DNA of 64,000 bases from Piscinibacter sp. (GCA_017983795.1 JAGOAS010000001.1:395689-459688), one strand, 5' to 3'. Positions 31,589 to 38,388 are shown, numbered from the stretch's first letter. The notes: generated from the letters alone by a model not told the origin. Numbers and translations are program-made.

Positions 31589-31798
31589 CTAAGATGATGA
31601 CTGGGGGCGCTCAACCGTCCTGCTGTCGGGCCGTCGTCCAGCCACAGCAGGAAGACTTCTGGGCGCTGGACGTCGATGCTGATGGCAACGAACTTGCGGA
31701 ATCAAGTGCAGGCGAACCTGTCCGTTGTGGTCGAAGTGGATCAACAGGTCGCAGGTGGTCGCGCCGAACAAGGTGTCGCCGTCGCCGGCGACGGGTAT
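31589..31798 (-). pseudogene. Decayed PIN-domain toxin gene
   Basis: Directly downstream of the antitoxin at 31806 the minus strand encodes GDTLFGATTCDLLIHFDHNG followed by QVRLH, which resembles the N-terminus of PIN toxins (DANTLFGATTR.LLIHLDY.G). The start codon position reads ATA instead of ATG, and after about 30 codons the frame jumps to SIDVQRPEVFLLWLDD, resembling the C-terminus of the same family. Start loss plus a large internal deletion with frameshift leaves about 200 bp. The identification rests on remembered family consensus. Confidence 0.5.
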
Positions 31799-31805
31799 CG
31801 CGAAC

Positions 31806-32264
31806 TCAGCCCGAGAGGATCTCGCATTCGAGGTCAGCGCCGAGTTGGCCCAGGGCCTTGCGGCGCCGGGTCTGCTCCTGGCGGTGCCAGACCAAGACTG
31901 CGGATCGGAGTACCCGTCGCTGGTTCCCAACCTGCTGGTGCAGCGGGATGTCGCCGGCCTCGATGCGGGCCACGATGTAGGGGCGCGATGCGCCGACCAG
32001 GTCGGCTGCTTCCTGGGTGGTGAGAATGTGTTCGGCGGCCGGCTCAGGCCGGGCAGTGGCGTTCTCTCGAGCGCTGGCGCTGGCGCTGATCGCTGGGATC
32101 TGGAAGACCTGCGCAAACTCGCCCTTGATCAATCGCGTGGCCTGAGCCGTCAGCTTGACATGGCGCCGCACGACTTCGACCAGCAGGTCGAGGTCGACAT
32201 TCACGGACAGCGCAAGAGGGGCGACGTGCCGCTTGGATTCGGTGGTCTTGCGGGCGCTCTTCAT
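31806..32264 (-). CDS. Excisionase-fold antitoxin (partner of a lost PIN toxin)
   Basis: 152 residues. The C-terminal half has a MerR/excisionase-like HTH: ILTTQEAADLVGASRPYIVA, IEAGDIPLHQQVGNQRRVLR, VLVWHRQEQTRRRKAL. Proteins of this shape are antitoxins encoded just upstream of PIN-domain RNases. Here the toxin is only a remnant, so the antitoxin is an orphan. N-terminal ~90 residues unassigned, with a basic start (KSARKTTESKRH). Confidence 0.7.
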   Translation of the reverse strand: MKSARKTTESKRHVAPLALSVNVDLDLLVEVVRRHVKLTAQATRLIKGEFAQVFQIPAISASASARENATARPEPAAEHILTTQEAADLVGASRPYIVARIEAGDIPLHQQVGNQRRVLRSAVLVWHRQEQTRRRKALGQLGADLECEILSG

Positions 32265-32410
32265 GCGGGCAAGTTTGGCATGCTGACTCGAAGCATGCGA
32301 AACAGACGAAACGCGAATGGCGCATGCGGCGGCGCTCGCAACGTCGGATCATCCTCGGTGCACCCGGTCCGGACACCCGCCGTCGGGCCCTCCCGCAAAA
32401 TGCGCAAACC

Positions 32411-33355
32411 ATGCACCACCTGATCCTGCGCCCAGGCCCGGAACTGGTCCTGCGGGCCTTCCGCCCCGAGCCTGATGAACTCGGCCCGCGCCCCAAGGAG
32501 CGCAAGGTCACCGACCGTGCGCACGAGTTCCTGTTCGAGGCCATCACCCTGCATCCGCAAGTCACGCTGGCCGATGTCTTCGCCCTGATGGAGGCCAGCC
32601 CGCTGCTCAAGCGCATCTATCGACCGTCGTTCGTCGGCGAGCTCTGTGCCGAGGCGAGCAAAGGCCCGGTCCATGGTGAGCAGCAGCCTGCGCACGACCG
32701 CATCGAAACCCTGGAGCTTTACGCGCAGTGGGGCCTGGACACGCACACCCAGACCTACAGCGGCACGACCCGACTGCGCCTGCATGGCGTGGGGCCGGTG
32801 CTGCAGGAAGACCATCCGGAGGAGCACAAGCGCAAGGGCGAACGCATCGAGTGGGCCGTGTCGCTCACGCCGCTGCGCAGCCTGCTGGCGCTGCCGGTCC
32901 GCGTGAACCAAAGCGTGCGCATCACCGAGGACGACCAGGCGGCCCAGGCCTGGATGCAGGAGATCGGGCGCGCCCAGGTGGAAGACGTGACCTTGGGCCA
33001 GGTGATCGAAGGGCTGATGTGGGAACTGTCGTTCCATGGCGGCCCCGCCGAGCAGGAGGCCGTGGCCGAGGGCCTGCGCCAGCAGGTGGCCGAGTTGAAG
33101 GACGGCACGGCCAAGACGTATTCGTCCGACGAGGTTTTCGAGCGCCTGGGGCTGCCTGGCTGTGAGGGCCTATTCGATGAGTTTGGCGGGCACGAACCCC
33201 GCGAGGTGGACCAGGCCTTGCGGGACATCGGCGACACGGAGAACGCTGCCGACTGGATAGCCCGCAAGTTCGAGGGTCGCGTGGTCGTCAAGCCCGAGTT
33301 CCGACACCTCAACGGGCGCGAGTTCCGCCGCGCGCGGCAAGACCTGCGGCGATGA
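32411..33355 (+). CDS. Unknown protein coupled to a SWIM zinc-finger protein
   Basis: 314 residues from the ATG at 32411. No signal peptide or membrane segment; mixed alpha/beta with charged helices (KRKGERIEWAVSLTPLRSLL, EAVAEGLRQQVAELKDGTAK). No family recognised. Its stop overlaps the SWIM gene start (ATGA), so they almost surely function together. A diverged copy of codons ~27-50 is found again at 36121-36210. Confidence 0.75.
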   Translation: MHHLILRPGPELVLRAFRPEPDELGPRPKERKVTDRAHEFLFEAITLHPQVTLADVFALMEASPLLKRIYRPSFVGELCAEASKGPVHGEQQPAHDRIETLELYAQWGLDTHTQTYSGTTRLRLHGVGPVLQEDHPEEHKRKGERIEWAVSLTPLRSLLALPVRVNQSVRITEDDQAAQAWMQEIGRAQVEDVTLGQVIEGLMWELSFHGGPAEQEAVAEGLRQQVAELKDGTAKTYSSDEVFERLGLPGCEGLFDEFGGHEPREVDQALRDIGDTENAADWIARKFEGRVVVKPEFRHLNGREFRRARQDLRR

Positions 33356-35202
33356 GCCATCCGGCGGATCACGCCCTGCTGCAGGCACTGAGCGATGGGG
33401 CCCTGAAGGCCACCAGCAACGCCACCATCTTCAAGCGCGGCCAGGCCTATGCCCAGTCCGATGCGGTGCAGGCCGTTGAACAGGAAGACGGGCCCGTGCC
33501 CGCGGCGCGCGCGACGGTGGTGGGCACGCAGCCCTACGAGGTTGAAGTCTGGGTCGACGAGGGCGCCGTGGGTGGCCAGTGCGACTGCCCTAATGCCGAG
33601 GACGGCTGGTTCTGCAAGCACCAGGTGGCGCTGGCCATGGTCTGGCGCGGCTTGCTTGGCGGCGATGCGCCGGCCCCGGACGAGGGCGCCCGTGCGAAAA
33701 CGGCTGCGGCAGCCAAGCGTGCCCGCACCATCGAGGACCGCCGCGAGGCCCTGGCCGAGTTCCTGCGCGGCCAGGACGCGCAGGTGATGGCGCAGCGCCT
33801 GCTCGAACTGGCCGACCGCGACCCCGCCGTCGAACGTGAACTGCAGCAGTGGCGCAAGCTCAGCGAGGTGCAGCGAGGCGCCGCCGGCCTGACCGAGCTG
33901 AAGGCCCTGGCCACGCAGATCCTGGCACCGGGCCGCGACTTCCTGGACTGGCGCCAGACCTTCGGCTACGCGCAACGCGCCGCCGACGTGTTGCCGCTGC
34001 TGGCGCAGACCCGGGCGCGACATCCGGAAGATGCGCTGGCGCTGGGCCTGCACGCCCTGCGCCGCGCCTGGGCCGCGATGGAGCAGGCCGATGATTCCGG
34101 CGGCGACATCGGCGGCCTGGCGCGCGCCATCGGCGACGAATGGGTCGAAGCGCTGCGCGCCGCTGGTCCGCGGCCCGCTGCCTTCGGCGACAGCTACCTG
34201 CAGGTGCTGCTGGACGATCCGATGATGAGCTTCGACACCGCGGCCGCCGAAGCGGCTTTGGGCGATGCCGCGCGCGAGCGCTTCAGTCGCAGCCTGGCCG
34301 CCCGCTGGCGCGCCGCGAAGGACGCTGTGCTGGCCGCGCGGGCCGCCCACGCCGCCAAGGTGGCCGAGGCGCGGCGGCTGAAGCGCCGCGAACCCTACTA
34401 CGACCGGCACAACGAACGCCCGGCCGGGCTCCTGACGCTGGAGCACCTGTACCTCAGGCGCCTGGAAGCCGATGGCGACATCGACGGCGCCCTGGCCGTG
34501 CTGCGAGAAGACTTGCCTGCCGCGGGCACCTATGGGGCTGTCACCGCCTTCCTGGAGCGGAATGGGCGCCTGCGCGAAGCCTTCGCCAATGCCGAGGTGG
34601 CGCTGAAGGCCCATCCGGAGGATGACCACCTGCAACTGGACATGCTGCGCTGCTACGAGCGTGATGGCTGGGCCGACGAGGCCCAGGCCCTGCGCCGCAG
34701 GCGTTTCGAGCGCTGGCCCAGCGTCGAGGGCTACCGCGAGCTGTTGCGTGCCGGTGCTGCGGCCGGCCGCGATGCAGACGCACTGCGCACCGAACTGCAG
34801 GCGGTGCTGGTAGCGCGCGAGCAGCAGGTGGCCCCGCACATCCGCGCCCGCACCGGCGAGGCCGGCACCGACGTGACCTTGCGCGTGGACGTGCTGTGCA
34901 TGGAGCAACGCTGGGGCGACGCGCTGGCCCTCGTGCAGCCGCCTGCGCGTTGCCAGCCCAACACGCTGCGGACGCTGGTGCGCAACCTGGGCAAGGAACA
35001 CCAGGCGCAGCGCTTCGAACTGCTGCAGCGTGTGCTGGTGCAGGCCATGCAGACGGCCACCAGCCCCTACGCGGCCGAGCTGAAACTGGTCGAAGAAATC
35101 TGCGGCCTGCTGGATGCTGCCCGGCGCCTGGCCTGGCTGGCCAGCCTGCGGGCGGAGTTCAAGGCCAAGCGCAACTTCGTAGGCGGGTTGCCGACGGGTT
35201 GA
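33352..35202 (+). CDS. SWIM zinc-finger protein
   Basis: 616 residues. The SWIM motif CxCx8CxH is formed by Cys77, Cys79, Cys88 and His90 (CDCPNAEDGWFCKH). The remaining ~500 residues are alpha-helical with TPR/HAT-like repeats (EHLYLRRLEADGDIDGALAV, AFANAEVALKAHPEDDHLQL, LQLDMLRCYERDGWADEAQA). SWIM domains bind DNA or proteins and are found with SNF2 helicases and MuDR transposases. Here it is coupled only to the unknown gene upstream. Role unknown. Confidence 0.85.
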   Translation: MSHPADHALLQALSDGALKATSNATIFKRGQAYAQSDAVQAVEQEDGPVPAARATVVGTQPYEVEVWVDEGAVGGQCDCPNAEDGWFCKHQVALAMVWRGLLGGDAPAPDEGARAKTAAAAKRARTIEDRREALAEFLRGQDAQVMAQRLLELADRDPAVERELQQWRKLSEVQRGAAGLTELKALATQILAPGRDFLDWRQTFGYAQRAADVLPLLAQTRARHPEDALALGLHALRRAWAAMEQADDSGGDIGGLARAIGDEWVEALRAAGPRPAAFGDSYLQVLLDDPMMSFDTAAAEAALGDAARERFSRSLAARWRAAKDAVLAARAAHAAKVAEARRLKRREPYYDRHNERPAGLLTLEHLYLRRLEADGDIDGALAVLREDLPAAGTYGAVTAFLERNGRLREAFANAEVALKAHPEDDHLQLDMLRCYERDGWADEAQALRRRRFERWPSVEGYRELLRAGAAAGRDADALRTELQAVLVAREQQVAPHIRARTGEAGTDVTLRVDVLCMEQRWGDALALVQPPARCQPNTLRTLVRNLGKEHQAQRFELLQRVLVQAMQTATSPYAAELKLVEEICGLLDAARRLAWLASLRAEFKAKRNFVGGLPTG

Positions 35203-35449
35203 CGATCCCTTTTTGCAGGCGCCCGGGCTCAAGGTCTGCGCGCTCACCTGGTTGCCGCGACAACTGTGCGGCGTCACATCGACCTGGTGAACTTCTTCGT
35301 CAGTTCGATGCATCAATGCTCAACGAACCTGTCGGTCTGACCTTAATGCCGGAAGTCACTCTTGCGGTGCCCTTGATGGATCTTTGCCATTGGCATAATC
35401 TGCCAGCGCTACCTACAAGGCCTTGTGCACCCCATCTGGAGTCAATGAC

Positions 35450-35740
35450 ATGCCGACACGCAATGTGGTCCTGAGCGACCACCAGCACAAGCTGGTTGAG
35501 GGCCTGGTGCAGTCCGGCCGCTATCAGAACGCCAGCGAGGTGCTTCGGGAAGGACTGCGCCTGATCGAAGAGCGTGAGCGTGTAGAGCAGGCCAAGCTCA
35601 AGGCACTGAAGCAGGCCGCGCGGCAGGGATGGGCGGATGTGTCGGCTGGTCGGTTCGCGGATGTGGCCGACGATCAACTCGACGACTTCATCGGGCAACT
35701 GGGTCGTCGTGCCGCGTCGAAGGTCAACTCCGCCGCTTGA
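35450..35740 (+). CDS. parD: ParD-family antitoxin
   Basis: 96 residues. Ribbon-helix-helix N-terminus (MPTRNVVLSDHQHKLVEGLV) and the ParD hallmark SGRYQNASEVLREGLRLIEE, then a C-terminal tail that would wrap the toxin. The start at 35450 was chosen for family alignment. TGATG overlap with the toxin gene. Confidence 0.92.
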   Translation: MPTRNVVLSDHQHKLVEGLVQSGRYQNASEVLREGLRLIEERERVEQAKLKALKQAARQGWADVSAGRFADVADDQLDDFIGQLGRRAASKVNSAA

Positions 35741-36105
35741 TGATCCGCTATCGCTTGTCGGACGCCGCCCAGGCAGACATCGGGCAGATCTTGGGGTGGA
35801 CGCACGAACAGTTCGGCGAGCCGGCGCGCCTGCGGTACCAGAGCCTCATCGTCGCGGCCCTTCGCGATCTGGCAACCGATCCAGATCGACCTGGCAGCAT
35901 CGATCGTCCCGAACTTGGCTCTGGCGTCAGGACATGGCACCTTCGGCTGAGTCGGCATCATGTCGACGCCGCGGCCGGCGTGGTACGGCGCCCGCGCCAC
36001 TTCTTGATCTACCGGATGGAGCCCGACTTGCTTGTTGTGGGCCGCGTTCTGCATGAGGCCATGGAACTGGCTCTCCATCTCGAGCCCGAGTCCACCTGGA
36101 AGTAG
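35740..36105 (+). CDS. parE: ParE-family toxin
   Basis: 121 residues, RelE/ParE fold: YRLSDAAQADIGQILGWTHE, YQSLIVAALRDLATDPDRPG, RTWHLRLSRH, HFLIYRMEPDLLVVGRVLHE. ParE toxins poison DNA gyrase. Length and motif order are normal, so the pair looks intact. Confidence 0.9.
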   Translation: MIRYRLSDAAQADIGQILGWTHEQFGEPARLRYQSLIVAALRDLATDPDRPGSIDRPELGSGVRTWHLRLSRHHVDAAAGVVRRPRHFLIYRMEPDLLVVGRVLHEAMELALHLEPESTWK

Positions 36106-36120
36106 CTGGCAAGACGCAGA

Positions 36121-36210
36121 GTGGAGCGCCACGTCGCCGATCGTGCACACGAGTTCCCGTTCAAGGCGGCTGAGACTTACCCGGCGTTGGCAATGCTCGC
36201 CTTGAGCTGC
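36121..36210 (+). pseudogene. Diverged fragment of the gene at 32411
   Basis: The plus strand encodes ERHVADRAHEFPFKAAETYP, matching ERKVTDRAHEFLFEAITLHP in the protein at 32411, with similar DNA for about 60 bp. Only this piece is present, and it overlaps the 3' end of the minus-strand HTH gene. Likely a leftover from a duplicated or lost copy. Confidence 0.45.
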
Positions 36211-36548
36211 TCGCGCAGCGCCTTGCGGCCGACGCTGTTCGTTGCCCGCCAGGCCGCCAGAGCGAGTTCAAGGAACGCTGTCTCCGCGGGTGTCGGCGAC
36301 GCATCCTTTCGCTCCGCATCGAGCCAGCCCACAGGCCGCCCTGTCATCGCCTCGATCTGCCGCGCCAGCTTGTCGCCGATGGGCCGTGACGATTTGATCT
36401 GGCTCCACATGCTGGGCGAGATCTGCAGTGTGGCCGCGAACGTCTGCTCCAGGCCCTTCGGCGGTGTGCCTTGCGCCAATGCCTTCTCGGCGTAGTCCTG
36501 GAACAGGGCCAGTGCGTTCTGTCTTCGGGCGACGGTGATGTTGGGCAC
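36177..36548 (-). CDS. Small lambda-repressor-like HTH protein
   Basis: 123 residues. A central HTH with FAATLQISPSMWSQIKSSRP then IGDKLARQIEAMTGRPVGWL resembles phage-repressor-like regulators; the C-terminal helix follows. It is divergent from a strong sigma70-type promoter at 36598 whose spacer carries a perfect operator-like palindrome, so it is the likely repressor of that promoter (inference). Confidence 0.7.
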   Translation of the reverse strand: MPNITVARRQNALALFQDYAEKALAQGTPPKGLEQTFAATLQISPSMWSQIKSSRPIGDKLARQIEAMTGRPVGWLDAERKDASPTPAETAFLELALAAWRATNSVGRKALREQLKASIANAG

Positions 36549-36597
36549 GTGTTGTGTGTGGAATGCACCGAGGGCTGAACATCATTCTCGCAGGGGG

Positions 36598-36626
36598 TTG
36601 ACGACTGGGTAAAGACTCTTTACAGT
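36598..36626 (+). promoter_or_regulatory. Sigma70 promoter with palindromic operator in the spacer
   Basis: TTGACG at 36598-36603, 17-bp spacer, TACAGT at 36621-36626. GTAAAGACTCTTTAC (36609-36623) is a perfect 7+1+7 palindrome covering the spacer and the start of the -10. It fires toward the small ORF at 36661 and the terminator at 36919. Confidence 0.6.
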
Positions 36627-36660
36627 CCGCTCCACTTTGAATCCCCGACTGAATTGTCAA

Positions 36661-36891
36661 ATGTTGGGGCCAAGACTCTTCTTCACCGAGGCACAGACCG
36701 TGAAACCAGGCAACGTCATCAGGACACACCGACCCGAGCAGGGTCTGGGTGCGTTCGTGCGCGCCGCCTTGGGGCTTGCCTCGCTGAGCCATGGCATGCA
36801 CGTCAGTGCCCAGGGTTCGTTCGTCCCGGCCAGCTATTGCTGGCTGGATCGGGCGGAGGACCAGGTGCATCCGGGAGAAGGAAGCGCATAG
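36661..36891 (+). CDS. Small hypothetical protein
   Basis: 76 residues from the ATG at 36661, just downstream of the promoter at 36598 and followed by a terminator. Third codon positions are GC-rich in the second half (LGAFVRAALGLASLSHGMHV, GSFVPASYCWLDRAEDQVHP). No family recognised. The well-bounded transcript supports expression, but it could also be a regulatory RNA. Confidence 0.35.
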   Translation: MLGPRLFFTEAQTVKPGNVIRTHRPEQGLGAFVRAALGLASLSHGMHVSAQGSFVPASYCWLDRAEDQVHPGEGSA

Positions 36892-36918
36892 CGCGTCCTT
36901 CCTAGCTCTGTTCGCAGA

Positions 36919-36950
36919 GGCCCGGATTCCGCAAGGATCCGGGCCTTTTT
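36919..36950 (+). terminator. Rho-independent terminator before the tRNA array
   Basis: GGCCCGGAT/ATCCGGGCC, a 9-bp perfect stem with a 9-nt loop, followed by TTTTT. It closes the transcript starting at 36598 and isolates the tRNA array from upstream transcription. Confidence 0.85.
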
Positions 36951-37024
36951 CATTTCCGACCCAACCGGCCTGCGCATCGGCACAGGCCAGCGATCGATGG
37001 ATCGCACCACCGCTCGCGGTGGAC

Positions 37025-37036
37025 GCTCTTTAACAA
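37025..37036 (+). promoter_or_regulatory. boxA antitermination element upstream of the tRNA array
   Basis: GCTCTTTAACAA matches the rRNA-operon boxA core (E. coli TGCTCTTTAACAA), bound by NusB/NusE to let RNA polymerase pass Rho and structured regions. It lies 52 bp before the first tRNA, just after a CCACCG/CGGTGG hairpin. It suggests that the whole array is read as one long untranslated transcript. Confidence 0.7.
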
Positions 37037-37087
37037 GTTGCAGCAAGGCAGCCTCGGTACTGGCCGATGGCATGCCTTGCACCTTTT

Positions 37088-37163
37088 GTGGATGTAGCTC
37101 AGATGGCAGAGCGCGGCCACGCCATGGCCGAGGCCACGAGTTCAAGACTCGTCATCCGCTCCA
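37088..37163 (+). tRNA. tRNA-Gly(GCC)
   Basis: Acceptor GTGGATG/CATCCGC with one G-U pair, discriminator T, CCA encoded. Anticodon stem CGGCC/GGCCG with loop ACGCCAT: anticodon GCC. Position 33 is C, not the near-universal U. Confidence 0.85.
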
Positions 37164-37306
37164 CTTCGGGTGTGTCCATGCACTCCGAGGCCACATTACA
37201 TGGTGTTGGTGGCCCGGGATGTGCGCGGTCCTTGGCCAGACCACGTGCAGCGAGACACCACATCCGACGGGATGCTCGCGTTTGGGCACAGCCGAAGTGG
37301 ATTCAT

Positions 37307-37383
37307 GCCCTCGTAGCTCAGCAGGCAGAGCAGCCGCCTTGTAAGCGGCAGGCCGCGCGTTCGAATCGTCGCCGAGGGCACCA
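37307..37383 (+). tRNA. tRNA-Thr(TGT)
   Basis: Acceptor GCCCTCG/CGAGGGC, discriminator A, CCA encoded. Anticodon stem GCCGC/GCGGC, loop CTTGTAA gives TGT. The T-stem 3' strand has one extra T (CGTCGC against GCGCG), a bulge that makes the gene 77 nt. Confidence 0.88.
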
Positions 37384-37391
37384 CCAGTCAA

Positions 37392-37468
37392 GTCGCGTTC
37401 GTCTAGACGGCCGAGGACACCACTCTTTCAAGGTGGATACGCGGGTTCGAATCCCGCACGCGACGCCA
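37392..37468 (+). tRNA. tRNA-Glu(TTC)
   Basis: Acceptor GTCGCGT/ACGCGAC, discriminator G, CCA encoded. Anticodon stem CCACT/GGTGG, loop CTTTCAA gives TTC. T-loop TTCGAAT. Canonical. Confidence 0.95.
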
Positions 37469-37561
37469 GCACAAGGAACCCTCGTCGAGCTCACGCTTCG
37501 GGGTGGAAATCGGCCGCAACGATTGGGCGGCGCCGGAACCCGTGACCGGATGGATTTCAGT

Positions 37562-37640
37562 GGGGGTGTAGCTCAACACCCGGAAGAGCAGCCGCCTTGC
37601 AAGCGGCAGGCTGCAGGTTCGAACCCTGTCACCTCCACCA
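37562..37640 (+). tRNA. tRNA-Ala(TGC)
   Basis: Acceptor GGGGGTG/CACCTCC with a G3-T70 wobble. G3-U70 is the alanine identity pair. Discriminator A, CCA encoded. Anticodon stem GCCGC/GCGGC, loop CTTGCAA gives TGC. The D-loop (AACACCCGGAA) is longer than usual. Confidence 0.92.
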
Positions 37641-37650
37641 AAAAATCAAC

Positions 37651-37726
37651 GCCTCGTTAACTCAGTGGCCAGAGTGCCGGCCTGTCTAGCCGGAAGCCGC
37701 GGGTTCGACTCCCGCACGAGGCGCCA
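37651..37726 (+). tRNA. tRNA-Asp(GTC)
   Basis: Acceptor GCCTCGT/ACGAGGC, discriminator G, CCA encoded. Anticodon stem CCGGC/GCCGG, loop CTGTCTA gives GTC. T-loop TTCGACT. Canonical. Confidence 0.94.
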
Positions 37727-37735
37727 GATCAATTT

Positions 37736-37811
37736 GCCGAGATAGCTCAGCAGGTAGAGCGGCGCGTTGAAGGCGCGTGCGTCGGGGGATCGAGGCCCTC
37801 TCTCGGCACCA
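37736..37811 (+). tRNA. tRNA-Phe(GAA)
   Basis: Acceptor GCCGAGA/TCTCGGC, discriminator A, CCA encoded. Anticodon stem GCGCG/CGCGT, loop TTGAAGG gives GAA. The T-loop is ATCGAGG, so T54 is replaced by A. Confidence 0.9.
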
Positions 37812-37820
37812 GTAGCCAGA

Positions 37821-37900
37821 ACCTCGTTAGCTCAGCGGGAATTCAGAGCGCCGGTCTACGAAGCCGGAGGTCGCACGTTCGAGTCGTGCACGAGGTGCCA
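37821..37900 (+). tRNA. tRNA-Arg(ACG)
   Basis: Acceptor ACCTCGT/ACGAGGT, discriminator G, CCA encoded. Anticodon stem CCGGT/GCCGG, loop CTACGAA gives ACG (A34 to inosine by TadA expected). D-loop of 12 nt (AGCGGGAATTCA) makes the gene 80 nt. Confidence 0.92.
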
Positions 37901-37905
37901 ACAAC

Positions 37906-38051
37906 GGGTGCGTGGCAGAGAGGCCGATTGCGGCTGCCTGTAAAGCAGGCTCCCACGAGGACACGGTGGTTCGCTCAGCGCGCAGCGCTGGACGCGGCGC
38001 CAGCCGCGGGCCGCAGGCCGAGCGCAGCGAGCAATCCATCCGCACCCACCA
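37906..38051 (+). tRNA. tRNA-Tyr(GTA) interrupted by a 59-nt insertion in the T-loop
   Basis: Acceptor GGGTGCG/CGCACCC pairs perfectly, discriminator A, CCA encoded. Anticodon loop CTGTAAA gives GTA, and a type II variable arm is present. T-stem GGTGG (37965-37969) and CCATC (38036-38040) pair, and the T-loop halves TTCG (37970-37973) and AAT (38033-38035) would make a normal 7-nt loop, but 59 nt (37974-38032) lie between them. The insert starts GCTC and ends GAGC and folds into a GC-rich hairpin. Without removal of the insert the tRNA is probably non-functional. Confidence 0.8.
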
Positions 38052-38058
38052 CAGCCAT

Positions 38059-38134
38059 ACCGGGCTAGCTCAACTGGCAGAGCGGCGGCCTCCAAAGCCG
38101 AAGGTTCGCGGTTCGATCCCGTGGTCCGGTGCCA
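38059..38134 (+). tRNA. tRNA-Trp(CCA)
   Basis: Acceptor ACCGGGC/GTCCGGT with a G-U pair, discriminator G, CCA encoded. Anticodon loop CTCCAAA gives CCA; the first anticodon-stem pair is G-A. T-loop TTCGATC. Confidence 0.92.
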
Positions 38135-38139
38135 GACAT

Positions 38140-38225
38140 CTCGACGTAGCCAAGTGGTCGAAGGCGGCGGCCTGCAAAGCCGCAGGCGCAATCCCGCATC
38201 CGTTCGAATCGGATCGTCGAGTCCA
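38140..38225 (+). tRNA. tRNA-Cys(GCA) with long variable arm
   Basis: Acceptor CTCGACG/CGTCGAG, discriminator T (U73 is the main CysRS identity base), CCA encoded. Anticodon stem GCGGC/GCCGC, loop CTGCAAA gives GCA. T-arm ATCCG-TTCGAAT-CGGAT. The variable region is about 14 nt (AGGCGCAATCCCGC), unlike the 4-5 nt of ordinary bacterial tRNA-Cys. Confidence 0.85.
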
Positions 38226-38232
38226 GTGCAGT

Positions 38233-38376
38233 TCCCCGATAGCGCAGTTGGCAGAGCGCCTGGCAGTTAGCCAGGAGGTCCGTGGCTGCGCGGGCCCTGC
38301 CCGCGGCCTTCGGCCCGTTGCTGCGCAACGTCCTGCATGGCTGCGCCCTGCAGAGCCAAGCCACGTCGGGGAGCCA
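38233..38376 (+). tRNA. tRNA-Asn(GTT) interrupted by a ~70-nt insertion in the T-loop
   Basis: Acceptor TCCCCGA/TCGGGGA, discriminator G, CCA encoded. Anticodon stem CCTGG/CCAGG with loop CAGTTAG: GTT, but position 33 is A. T-stem halves CGTGG (38281-38285) and CCACG (38361-38365) pair perfectly, yet 75 nt separate them instead of 7. The insert is GC-rich and full of short hairpins (GGGCCCTGCCCGCGG, GGCCTTCGGCC, GTTGCTGCGCAAC). No intact TTCGA remains. Confidence 0.75.
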
Positions 38377-38388
38377 ACTCAGTTTCAT

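Noticed and set aside
36654-36905. Alternative 83-codon ORF in the frame next to the one at 36661
   Set aside because: Arg/Gly/Ala-rich with no start context; the 36661 frame has better third-position composition.
37164-37306. Possible tRNA-Val in the gap after tRNA-Gly (ATTACAT loop near 37192)
   Set aside because: The loop would give TAC, but the flanking stem has only two or three pairs and no T-arm or acceptor can be found.
37469-37561. Possible extra tRNA between tRNA-Glu and tRNA-Ala
   Set aside because: There is a GCCGC/GCGGC hairpin, but no acceptor or T-arm pairing.
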